Positions 16,185-23,401 of a stretch of DNA of 64,000 nucleotides are shown in pieces. Within the stretch, counting starts at the first letter, position 1, and every line of letters begins with the position of its first letter. Origin of the DNA: Halobacillus_B sp963739045 (GTDB lineage Bacteria > Bacillota > Bacilli > Bacillales > Halobacillaceae); contig CAVTYY010000001.1 in assembly GCA_963739045.1 (NCBI GenBank), positions 1,054,001-1,118,000 of the forward strand. The letters are read 5' to 3'. The notes beneath the pieces are model-generated. The model made no database searches. It had not been told where the DNA came from and saw only the letters and a program-made list of their open reading frames with translations. Position numbers and translations under genes: made by a program.

Positions 16185-16314
16185 ATGCCTCAAGAAAGAG
16201 GATTTGGCTTGGCGTCGCTGGAACACTGCGATCGCGGCTATTTCTCGAATATCGCGGCGAACTCAACGATCAACATCATCGGCGGAAGAAGCCGAATTAA
16301 AGGGGAACCCATAT

Positions 16315-17355
16315 ATGAGTTACGAAACAAAAATTTGGAAGCCGGCTCAACCGCTGACCCCGGATGATCCTGCCATTGCGGAAGCGGCCCGGCTGCTGTC
16401 AGCTCAGCAAGTCATTGCCTTCCCGACAGAAACGGTGTACGGATTGGGGGCGGATGCCACCAATGAAGCGGCGGTCCAGCGGATTTTTCAGGCGAAGGGA
16501 CGGCCGGCAGATAATCCTTTGATTGTTCACGTGGCCAATCGCAAGCAGGTGGCTGACCTAGTGACTGCCATTCCAGACATCGCGGAAAAACTAATGGAAG
16601 CCTTCTGGCCGGGACCGTTAACGCTTGTGCTGGAGAGCAATGGACAAGCGGCTGAAAATGTAACAGCCGGCTTATCTACCGTAGGCATTCGTATGCCGGA
16701 TCACCCGCTTGCGCTTGCTTTATTAAGCGCGGCCGACAAACCACTGGCTGCTCCTAGCGCCAACCGGTCTGGCCGGCCAAGTCCTACATCTGCTGCTCAT
16801 GTAGAGCAGGATTTATCCGGCAGAATTGCTGGCATTCTTGACGGCGGATCCACTGGGGTCGGGGTGGAGTCGACGGTTCTTGACTGCACCGCAGAAATTC
16901 CCGTCATCCTGCGGCCCGGCGGTATTACAAAAGAAGACTTAGAGGGTGTGCTTGGCGAGGTGGTGGTCGATCCGGCGCTTGCCAATCAGGAAGAACAGCC
17001 CCGGTCACCAGGAATGAAATATACGCATTATGCTCCGGAAGCCCCGCTGTGTCTGGTCGCGGGCGATGATCTATTTTTCAAACAGTATTTAGCACAGATG
17101 AAAAGGGATGGGCAGCGTGTTGGCGTAATGGCGAGCCGTGAATTGGCCGAGCAGCTGGATCATGACCCTGTCATCAGCTGCGGCTCGCGGGAGAATATCG
17201 AAGAGGTCGCCCATCGTTTATATGCGGCTTTGCGGGAATTTAAGAAATCCGATGTGGATCTTATTCTATGCGAGTCCTTTAACGAATCCGGGGTCGGCGC
17301 CGCCATTATGAACCGGTTAACGAAAGCAGCAAGTCAAATAGTCAGCGAGCAATAG
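16315..17355 (+). CDS. ywlC: L-threonylcarbamoyladenylate synthase (Sua5/YwlC)
   Basis: Makes threonylcarbamoyl-AMP from Thr, bicarbonate and ATP, the first step of the universal tRNA t6A37 modification. The YrdC domain (residues about 18-210) has VIAFPTETVYGLGADA, the K/RGRP motif AKGRPADNPL and SAPSANxSG. The C-terminal Sua5 domain (about 225-346) follows the SPGMKYTHYAPEAP linker, so this is the long Sua5 type. The ATG at 16315 has AAGGGGAA upstream; the frame extends to 16159 but only through the DnaA-box region. Length 346 fits the family. Confidence 0.94.
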   Translation: MSYETKIWKPAQPLTPDDPAIAEAARLLSAQQVIAFPTETVYGLGADATNEAAVQRIFQAKGRPADNPLIVHVANRKQVADLVTAIPDIAEKLMEAFWPGPLTLVLESNGQAAENVTAGLSTVGIRMPDHPLALALLSAADKPLAAPSANRSGRPSPTSAAHVEQDLSGRIAGILDGGSTGVGVESTVLDCTAEIPVILRPGGITKEDLEGVLGEVVVDPALANQEEQPRSPGMKYTHYAPEAPLCLVAGDDLFFKQYLAQMKRDGQRVGVMASRELAEQLDHDPVISCGSRENIEEVAHRLYAALREFKKSDVDLILCESFNESGVGAAIMNRLTKAASQIVSEQ

Positions 17356-17417
17356 CATACAAGCCTTCTTCTCCGCATACCATGATATAGCATGTCCGGG
17401 GGGAGGAGGCTTTACCT

Positions 17418-17969
17418 ATGCAATCCTTTTTTGTGGAAGAAATCACATCCTTATTGTTGCTGTCATTTGCACTGGGAATGGACGCATTTTCTGTAGCTCT
17501 AGGGATGGGGATGCAGGCGGTGCGGTTAAAACATGCATTCTGGGCGGGAATCACCGTAGGAATATTTCATATGATTATGCCGGGGCTGGGGATGGAATTA
17601 GGCCACTGGCTGTCTGGAAACGTCAGTACTTGGGCGGCACTCGCTGGAGGAATTCTCCTCTTTGGATTAGGCATCTACACCATTTTTGCCTCCATAGCAG
17701 AAAAGCATTCGACTGCTTATACCATTACCGGCGCAGGATTATGGTTATTTTCCCTAAGTGTGAGCATTGATAGCTTTCCCGTCGGATTTACGCTCGGGCT
17801 CCGTCATACGGCCGTGTTTCTTTCGATTCTAACATTCGGAATGATGAGTATGGTGCTGACATGGGCAGGGTTCATTGTCGGAAGAAGAGCAGGGCGCCTG
17901 CTTGGGACTTACAGCGAACTCTTAGGAGGCAGTATTCTCTGTGTGCTCGGTCTATACTCCATTTTTTGA
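17418..17969 (+). CDS. mntP: Manganese efflux pump MntP
   Basis: A 183-residue integral membrane protein with six predicted helices. The two inverted halves each bear the signature Asp/Phe motif (GMDAFSVALGMG and SIDSFPVGFTLG) that lines the ion path in MntP. It exports Mn(II). The position between ywlC and ywlE equals YwlD of B. subtilis. GGGGGGAGGAGG precedes the ATG. No yybP-ykoY manganese riboswitch fits in the 60-base gap, so it is probably co-transcribed with ywlC. Confidence 0.9.
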   Translation: MQSFFVEEITSLLLLSFALGMDAFSVALGMGMQAVRLKHAFWAGITVGIFHMIMPGLGMELGHWLSGNVSTWAALAGGILLFGLGIYTIFASIAEKHSTAYTITGAGLWLFSLSVSIDSFPVGFTLGLRHTAVFLSILTFGMMSMVLTWAGFIVGRRAGRLLGTYSELLGGSILCVLGLYSIF

Positions 17970-18038
17970 CATAATTTTCACTAGTCCATGACCCTATGGT
18001 ATGATAGGGGAAAAGATTGTTCGCAAGGGGGGGATAGT

Positions 18039-18653
18039 ATGAACATCTTATTTGTGTGCACAGGCAATACCTGTCGAAGTCCAATGGCAGAAGTCCTGTT
18101 AAAGTCTAAAAGCACAGATATTGGCGTCAAGTCGGCCGGTATATTTGCAGGCGTCGGCCAGCCGATGACGGAGCACTCCGTAACTGTGCTGCAGGAAATG
18201 AATCTTGCTGCTGATCACCAATCCAAACCGGTGGATGAAAATCTCTTAACCTGGTCTGATCTCGTCCTGACGATGACAGATAAACATAAAGAGACACTCT
18301 CCATCCAATACCCGCATCATGAGGATAAGTTCTTTACCTTAAAGGAATACGTTCTTATAAATGAGGAACAGTGGAGCAGCCTGAAGAAATTGTATTCCGA
18401 TTTTGAAGAAAAACGCATTCATTTATTAAATGCAGCTGATGCTAATTTATCCGAACGAGAATTAGAAGCTAAACTACGCAAAGAACTTGAGGCGGATATC
18501 CGTCAGATTGAGCAAGCTGAAAGTCATATCCCAAACTTAAACATCATTGATCCTTTTGGCGCGAACTTATCCGTATATCGTCAAACGCGTGATGAAATTG
18601 AGAAACATATTGATCTCCTCATCAAAAAACTTGGAGGTACTCTCAAAAGGTAA
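18039..18653 (+). CDS. ywlE: Protein-arginine phosphatase YwlE family
   Basis: A low-molecular-weight phosphatase. The P-loop CTGNTCRSP has Thr at the position that favours phosphoarginine over phosphotyrosine in YwlE, so it should reverse McsB protein-arginine phosphorylation. The general-acid Asp lies in IIDPFGANLSVY. At 204 residues it is about 50 longer than B. subtilis YwlE; the extra part (QWSSLKKLYSDFEEKRIHLLNAADANLSERELEAKLRKELEADIRQIE) is a charged, probably coiled helix before the DPF loop. The ATG at 18039 follows AAGGGGGGGA. Confidence 0.9.
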   Translation: MNILFVCTGNTCRSPMAEVLLKSKSTDIGVKSAGIFAGVGQPMTEHSVTVLQEMNLAADHQSKPVDENLLTWSDLVLTMTDKHKETLSIQYPHHEDKFFTLKEYVLINEEQWSSLKKLYSDFEEKRIHLLNAADANLSERELEAKLRKELEADIRQIEQAESHIPNLNIIDPFGANLSVYRQTRDEIEKHIDLLIKKLGGTLKR

Positions 18654-18705
18654 ACCTTTCCGGGACGGTTTGGCGACAGAATTTCCGTCCTTATACATAA
18701 CTCGT

Positions 18706-18746
18706 AAAAGCGCAAATGCCTGGTTGGGGTGTTGGCGCTTTTTTTG
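18706..18746 (+). terminator. Terminator after ywlE
   Basis: AAAAGCGC faces GGCGCTTTTTTT across a GT-rich loop; the tail has seven T. Confidence 0.6.
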
Positions 18747-18776
18747 TCTGGCATCTATTCTTCCTGGGCGTATCTT

Positions 18777-19190
18777 TCCGCCGCTTGTCTTATGCTTGTC
18801 GGGTCTCCCCGGGCACTTCCGCTTTTCATTGTCTAGCTGCAGCGCCTAGCCGCTCGAGACATAAGCAATCCCATTCTGTGGCAAAGAACGCCACGTCATG
18901 GTTTTGCTTATGCTTGTCGCGGCTGACCGAGGCGCTTCCGCTTTTCATTGTCCAGCTGCAGCGCCCAGACCCTCGAGACATAAGTCAATCGCCTGCGAGA
19001 GGAAAAGTCGCCTCTCTCCGCCGCTTGTCTTATGCTTGTCGGGTCTCCCCGGGCACTTCCGCTTTTCATTGTCCAGCTGCAGCTCGCAGATCCCGTCGGT
19101 TCTAAGCGATCAATCTGAAGAGGTGAAGGGCGCACCTCTGCAGCTCGCTCACTTAGCCCGAGGGATCTAAACGCTCGCTTCCGCTTTTCT
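18777..19190. repeat. CGAGACATAAG-family repeat cluster
   Basis: Several units lie in tandem. The block TCCGCCGCTTGTCTTATGCTTG plus the following CGGGTCTCCCCGGGCACTTCCGC occurs twice, at 18778 and 19018. CTCGAGACATAAG faces CTTATGCTTGTCG in each unit. A different second unit (CGGTTCTAAGCGATC...GCTCACTTAGCCCG) ends the cluster. The block of about 410 bases has no accepted gene; apparent frames are repeat translations. Confidence 0.75.
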
Positions 19191-19195
19191 TTTCA

Positions 19196-19233
19196 TTGAC
19201 AGGTTTGTTTTGAGGTGTCACTATAATGGTGAC
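19196..19233 (+). promoter_or_regulatory. Possible rpiB promoter with a palindrome over the -10
   Basis: TTGACA at 19196 and TATAAT at 19222 are 20 bases apart, longer than ideal. The TATAAT lies inside the inverted repeat GTCAC/GTGAC (19217-19233), which could be an operator. Confidence 0.4.
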
Positions 19234-19262
19234 TAACTGAAGATAGAGGAGTGTGTGTAGTG

Positions 19263-19703
19263 ATGAGAGTCATTCTTGCCTCTGACCACGGTGGCGTGAA
19301 TTTGCGTCAGGAAGTGGCCGGTTTATTAACGGAATTAAATGTAGAGTTTGAAGACATTGGCTGTGATTGTGAAGGTTCTGTAGACTATCCGGATTACGCG
19401 ATTCCAGCGGCTGAACGTGTGGCTAATGGAGAATTTGATAAAGCCATTCTGATTTGCGGGACGGGGATCGGCATGTCCATCTCTGCCAATAAGGTAAAAG
19501 GAATTCGAGCGGCGCTTGTGCATGACTTGTTTACGGCGAAAGTAACGCGTGAACATAATGATTCAAACGTTTTATGCATGGGCGAGCGCGTCATTGGACC
19601 GGGACTCGCTGTTGAAATCGCCAGAACCTGGGTGCAGACCGACTTCGAAGCCGGACGCCATGAAAAACGTGTGAACAAAATTTCCGCCTACGAAAACGAG
19701 TAA
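19263..19703 (+). CDS. rpiB: Ribose-5-phosphate isomerase B
   Basis: A 146-residue RpiB/LacAB-family isomerase that interconverts ribose 5-phosphate and ribulose 5-phosphate. The protein starts MRVILASDHGGV, has the catalytic Cys in ILICGTGIGMSISANK, and the phosphate-binding CxGTGIG and HDLFTA..TREHNDSN segments. The ATG at 19263 is ten bases from GAGGAG; in-frame GTG codons at 19251 and 19260 are less likely. It matches YwlF, just before ywlG. Confidence 0.93.
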   Translation: MRVILASDHGGVNLRQEVAGLLTELNVEFEDIGCDCEGSVDYPDYAIPAAERVANGEFDKAILICGTGIGMSISANKVKGIRAALVHDLFTAKVTREHNDSNVLCMGERVIGPGLAVEIARTWVQTDFEAGRHEKRVNKISAYENE

Positions 19704-19837
19704 AAAGGGAAATTATTAATATTGAAAACGGTTTTGTTATAGAAGTAGATTATTTTAGCGAACCTCTTGTTATTCGTATTCTATTATGTAGATGAGTTTA
19801 ACTGGCTTGAAGAATGAACAAATGGTAATCTGCTAAT

Positions 19838-20021
19838 CTTTGCCTTTTGGAAAATATTTCAAAGGTATGGGCGGGGTGGAATGTACGAGACTCCTGTGGA
19901 AAACGGGCGATCCGAGACCCCGCAGCGTGGTTTTCGTGAGGAGGCTCGGGCGTTCGTCCACGGAAAGCGAGTACATTCCACCCCGCCCATTAGCAAATAG
20001 AAGAGGACTCAAAAGGCAGAG
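19838..20021 (+). repeat. Long palindromic intergenic repeat, copy 5
   Basis: The inner arms, ATGGGCGGGGTGGAATGTAC (19867-19886) and its exact complement (19971-19990), form 20 perfect pairs. Outside these, CTTTGCCTTTTG at 19838 faces CAAAAGGCAGAG at 20010 with one mismatch. The inner blocks GAGACTCCTGTGG, GAGACCCCGCAG, GAGGAGGCTCGG and GGAAAGCGAGT are those of the family. The rest of the 539-base gap holds only a terminator. Confidence 0.85.
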
Positions 20022-20180
20022 CGGCCAACCTGGCGTCGCTCATTAAGACCGTAACCAGGAACCAAAATGTTCATAAAATAGTCCCATAAATTAACTAGAC
20101 AAATGAATAACAAACAGTTAAAATCGAACATACAAGATTAAAAGAATTATTAATGTTCGGATTTTGGCGTTTCATCATCA

Positions 20181-20217
20181 AAAAAAGAGGAGCTTTAACC
20201 AACGGCTTCTCTTTTTT
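20181..20217. terminator. Bidirectional-looking hairpin before ywlG
   Basis: AAAAAAGAGG...CTTCTCTTTTTT: a stem of A/T and GAG pairs with A run before and T run after. Confidence 0.5.
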
Positions 20218-20242
20218 GTAAAACTAAAGAGGTGTTGCAATA

Positions 20243-20821
20243 GTGGCAAATATCGAGAGCATTCAAGTCGATGTGGAAGCTGTTGTTGATCAGCTCATCC
20301 AAAGTGACGCGATCCATAACGGACTGTTTGTCGTTGGCTGTTCAACGAGTGAAATCGCTGGAAAACGAATTGGTACATCAGGGAATGAACAAATTGCTGA
20401 GGTGATTTATCAGGCCATGCAGAAGCTTTCTGCCCAGACGAATGTCGAGCTTGCTTTTCAATGCTGCGAGCATTTGAATCGTTCGCTTTTAGTAGAGCGG
20501 CCGGTGCAGGAGAAGCTTGGTTTGACCGAAGTAGCCGCGATTCCTGTGCCAACTGCAGGAGGATCCATGGCATCATACGCCTACAAGCAATTCAAAGATC
20601 CTGTCCTGGTAGAGACGATTCAAGCCTCTGCCGGAATAGATATAGGAGATACATTTATCGGCATGCATCTCAAGCGTGTCGCTGTCCCTCTCCGAATTGA
20701 TCAGAAGTCTATTGGAAAAGCTCATGTTACTAGTGCGAAAACGCGTCCGCCGCTGATTGGCGGCGTAAGGGCTGTGTATGAACGCAGTCATGTGGTAGAA
20801 GAAGGGTCTTGTGATGAATAG
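20243..20821 (+). CDS. ywlG: TIGR01440/UPF0340 family protein YwlG
   Basis: A 192-residue cytosolic protein of unknown role, conserved next to glyA in Firmicutes. Recognisable parts are GLFVVGCSTSEIAGKRIGTSGNEQIA, FQCCEHLNRSLLVER, and the end RVAVPLRIDQKSIGKAHVTSAKTRPPLIGG. The start is GTG at 20243, nine bases after AAAGAGGTG. The stop is 22 bases before glyA, so the two probably form one transcript. Confidence 0.9.
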   Translation: MANIESIQVDVEAVVDQLIQSDAIHNGLFVVGCSTSEIAGKRIGTSGNEQIAEVIYQAMQKLSAQTNVELAFQCCEHLNRSLLVERPVQEKLGLTEVAAIPVPTAGGSMASYAYKQFKDPVLVETIQASAGIDIGDTFIGMHLKRVAVPLRIDQKSIGKAHVTSAKTRPPLIGGVRAVYERSHVVEEGSCDE

Positions 20822-20842
20822 GAATCGAAAGGGGAACTAAAG

Positions 20843-22099
20843 ATGGATCATTTGAAACAAGCAGATGCAGAAATTCTTGCCGCAATTCAAGAGGAGAAAA
20901 ACCGCCAGCAGAACAATATCGAATTAATTGCTTCAGAAAACTTCGTATCAGAGGCTGTTATGGAAACGATGGGCTCTGTACTGACGAATAAATATGCGGA
21001 AGGTTATCCTGGCCGCCGCTATTATGGTGGCTGTGAACATGTAGATGTGGTGGAGAATCTTGCGAGAGACCGTGCGAAACAATTATTTGGTGCCGAACAC
21101 GTAAACGTTCAGCCTCACTCTGGAGCTCAGGCGAATATGGCCGTATACTTCACGATTCTTGAGCCTGGTGATAAAGTGCTCGGAATGAATCTGAACCACG
21201 GTGGACACCTTACCCACGGCAGTCCGGTTAACTTCAGCGGTACGCTTTATAATTTTGAAGATTATGGAGTCGACAAAGATTCAGAGCTGATCGATTATGA
21301 TGAAATTCTGAAAATTGCTAAAGAAGTGCAGCCGAAACTGATCGTTGCGGGTGCTAGTGCTTACCCTCGTGAAATTGATTTTGCGAAATTCCGTGAAATC
21401 GCTGATGAGGTGGGAGCTTATTTGATGGTGGATATGGCGCACATCGCAGGCTTAGTTGCTTCCGGTCTGCATCCGAATCCAGTTCCCCACGCTCAATTCG
21501 TGACCACGACCACGCACAAAACACTTCGCGGACCTCGCGGAGGCATGATTCTTTGTGAAGAGCAGTTTGCTAAGAAAATTGATAAATCTGTCTTCCCAGG
21601 CATGCAGGGCGGACCATTAATGCATATTATCGCTGCCAAAGCTGTCTCCTTCAAGGAAGCTTTAGCACCTGAATTTAAGCAGTATTCCCGTCAAGTGATT
21701 GCCAATGCTAAGAAACTAGCGGAAACGCTCGTCAACCACGGTGTGCGCGTTGTTTCCGGCGGTACTGACAACCACCTGCTGCTCGTCGACCTCAGAGAAA
21801 CAGGTCTGACAGGGAAAGTAGCAGAGAAAGCACTCGATAAAATCGGCATTACTACGAATAAAAATACGGTTCCTTTTGATCCAGAAGGTCCTTTCACAAC
21901 AAGTGGAGTTCGTATCGGTTCAGCGGCTGTGACTTCCCGCGGCTTTAAAGAAGCGGAAATGGAAGAAATCGGCAAGCTGATCGCCTTTACCCTTGAAAAT
22001 CATGAAGATGATGAAAAAATGAAACAAGCAGCTGAACGTGTACAGAAGTTAACTTCTCGTTTTCCTATGTACCAAACAGCGACTTACTCTTCTTTATAA
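20843..22099 (+). CDS. glyA: Serine hydroxymethyltransferase
   Basis: A 418-residue PLP enzyme converting serine and tetrahydrofolate to glycine and methylene-THF, the main source of one-carbon units. The PLP Lys is in VTTTTHKTLRGPRGG, the PLP Asp/His region in MVDMAHIAGLVASG, and LIASENFVS marks the N terminus. The ATG follows AAAGGGGAAC. It is flanked by ywlG and upp as in B. subtilis. A terminator follows. Confidence 0.97.
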   Translation: MDHLKQADAEILAAIQEEKNRQQNNIELIASENFVSEAVMETMGSVLTNKYAEGYPGRRYYGGCEHVDVVENLARDRAKQLFGAEHVNVQPHSGAQANMAVYFTILEPGDKVLGMNLNHGGHLTHGSPVNFSGTLYNFEDYGVDKDSELIDYDEILKIAKEVQPKLIVAGASAYPREIDFAKFREIADEVGAYLMVDMAHIAGLVASGLHPNPVPHAQFVTTTTHKTLRGPRGGMILCEEQFAKKIDKSVFPGMQGGPLMHIIAAKAVSFKEALAPEFKQYSRQVIANAKKLAETLVNHGVRVVSGGTDNHLLLVDLRETGLTGKVAEKALDKIGITTNKNTVPFDPEGPFTTSGVRIGSAAVTSRGFKEAEMEEIGKLIAFTLENHEDDEKMKQAAERVQKLTSRFPMYQTATYSSL

Positions 22100-22105
22100 A
22101 CAGAT

Positions 22106-22143
22106 GGAAAGCCACTAGCAGGAAAGCTGGTGGCTTTCTTTTA
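22106..22143 (+). terminator. Terminator after glyA
   Basis: GAAAGCCAC pairs with GTGGCTTTC and is followed by TTTTAT. Confidence 0.8.
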
Positions 22144-22180
22144 TATGAAATAGGAAATCCTTCCCACTCTGATATAAGGG

Positions 22181-22209
22181 TTGTTTCCTGGTCGTTTTTT
22201 CAGTACAAT
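22181..22209 (+). promoter_or_regulatory. SigA promoter of upp
   Basis: TTGTTT (22181-22186), a 17-base spacer, TACAAT (22204-22209); the upp ATG is 37 bases downstream of the -10. Confidence 0.7.
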
Positions 22210-22245
22210 TTAAAGGATGTAAATTAACAGAAGGAGTGATCGGCA

Positions 22246-22878
22246 ATGGGAAAATTGTACGTTCTGGATCATCCGCTAATCCAACACAAACTGACTTACA
22301 TACGTAAGACCGAAACGGGCACGAAAGATTTCCGTGAGTTAGTTGACGAAGTAGCTGCCCTGATGGCATTTGAAATTACCCGTGACTTGCCTCTTGAGGA
22401 AGTTGAAATTGACACTCCCGTCGTTTCCAATGCAAAGGCAAAAGTTCTAACTGGAAAGAAAATTGGGCTCGTGCCAATTCTGCGTGCAGGTCTTGGGATG
22501 GTCGATGGCATTGTGCAGTTGATTCCTGCTGCGAAGATCGGTCACGTCGGACTTTATCGTGATCCGGAAACATTGAAGCCTGTTGAATATTACGTGAAGC
22601 TTCCAAGTGATATAGAAGAACGTGAATTGATAGTTATTGATCCAATGCTTGCGACCGGCGGATCTGCCAATGAAGCGATTGAATCATTGAAGAAACGCGG
22701 CGCGCGTCAAATTCGTCTTATGTGCCTGGTAGCTGCTCCAGAAGGTGTGGAAGCTGTTCAGAAAGCACACCCTGACGTAGACATCTATTTAGCCGCCATG
22801 GATGAAAAATTAAATGAAAAAGGCTATATCGTTCCAGGTCTCGGCGACGCCGGCGATCGCTTGTACGGTACAAAATAA
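22246..22878 (+). CDS. upp: Uracil phosphoribosyltransferase
   Basis: A 210-residue salvage enzyme joining uracil and PRPP to UMP. The PRPP loop is LIVIDPMLATGGSANEA, and the uracil-binding C-terminal segment GYIVPGLGDAGDRLYGT is intact. AGAAGGAGTGATC precedes the ATG. It stands before the atp operon, as in B. subtilis, although a protease gene is inserted here. Confidence 0.97.
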   Translation: MGKLYVLDHPLIQHKLTYIRKTETGTKDFRELVDEVAALMAFEITRDLPLEEVEIDTPVVSNAKAKVLTGKKIGLVPILRAGLGMVDGIVQLIPAAKIGHVGLYRDPETLKPVEYYVKLPSDIEERELIVIDPMLATGGSANEAIESLKKRGARQIRLMCLVAAPEGVEAVQKAHPDVDIYLAAMDEKLNEKGYIVPGLGDAGDRLYGTK

Positions 22879-22915
22879 AGTCATGAACAGGGGAATCTGC
22901 AAACGTGGGTTCTTA

Positions 22916-22949
22916 CAAGGTGTCGAGATTATATCTCGGCACCTTTTTT
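22916..22949 (+). terminator. Terminator after upp
   Basis: AAGGTGTCGAGA/TCTCGGCACCTT (one G-T pair) followed by six T. Confidence 0.9.
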
Positions 22950-23105
22950 CATGTGAAGAATTTCCGTTGACTTGCAGCTCCACAATCAAAGACTACTCTG
23001 TGCTTAGCTTTCAATAATAAAGGGGATTCCATAATAATCGATTTCGGATAAAAAGGAGGTTATGTGTGGAGAAAAGGGGAGATAGAAGTCTTTTAGTAAT
23101 GATTG

Positions 23106-23310
23106 AATCCGAACGATAGAAGATATGATTCCATCTTCGTTCTGATTTTTTGTCTTGTATGAATGAAAAGATATCAACCATTCCAGCGTAGGAAATACAT
23201 GGAGACTTCTGCGGGAGGAAGGCATAGGTTTGACCCCGCAGTGCGAAAGCACGAGGAGGCAAACCAGCCGCCCGCGAAAAGCGGAATGTATTTCCGGAGC
23301 GGCCATTTGT
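23106..23310 (+). repeat. Composite repeat, copy 1: AATCCGAACGA hairpin plus long palindrome
   Basis: GAATCCGAACGA...TCGTTCTGATTTTTT (23106-23150) forms a terminator-like hairpin. It is followed at 23177 by CCATTCCAGCG and a palindrome whose arms GGAAATACAT and ATGTATTTCC face each other, with the family blocks GACCCCGCAG and GAGGAGG between. The same pair of parts recurs at 25.6 and 39.7 kb. Confidence 0.7.
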
Positions 23311-23401
23311 GCTTAACCCCTTCTCTTGATGGTAAAAGAAACCAAAATAGTATAGGAAGCTTTTATATATGCACACTAAAGCAAAAAAGGAGCTTCCACT
23401 T

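Noticed and set aside
16159..16314. 52-codon extension of the Sua5 protein
   Set aside because: It runs through the DnaA-box cluster, has no ribosome site, and the family starts at the ATG at 16315.
18547..19170. Several 60-130-codon frames after ywlE
   Set aside because: They are translations of the CGAGACATAAG repeats and contain repeated peptides only because the DNA repeats.
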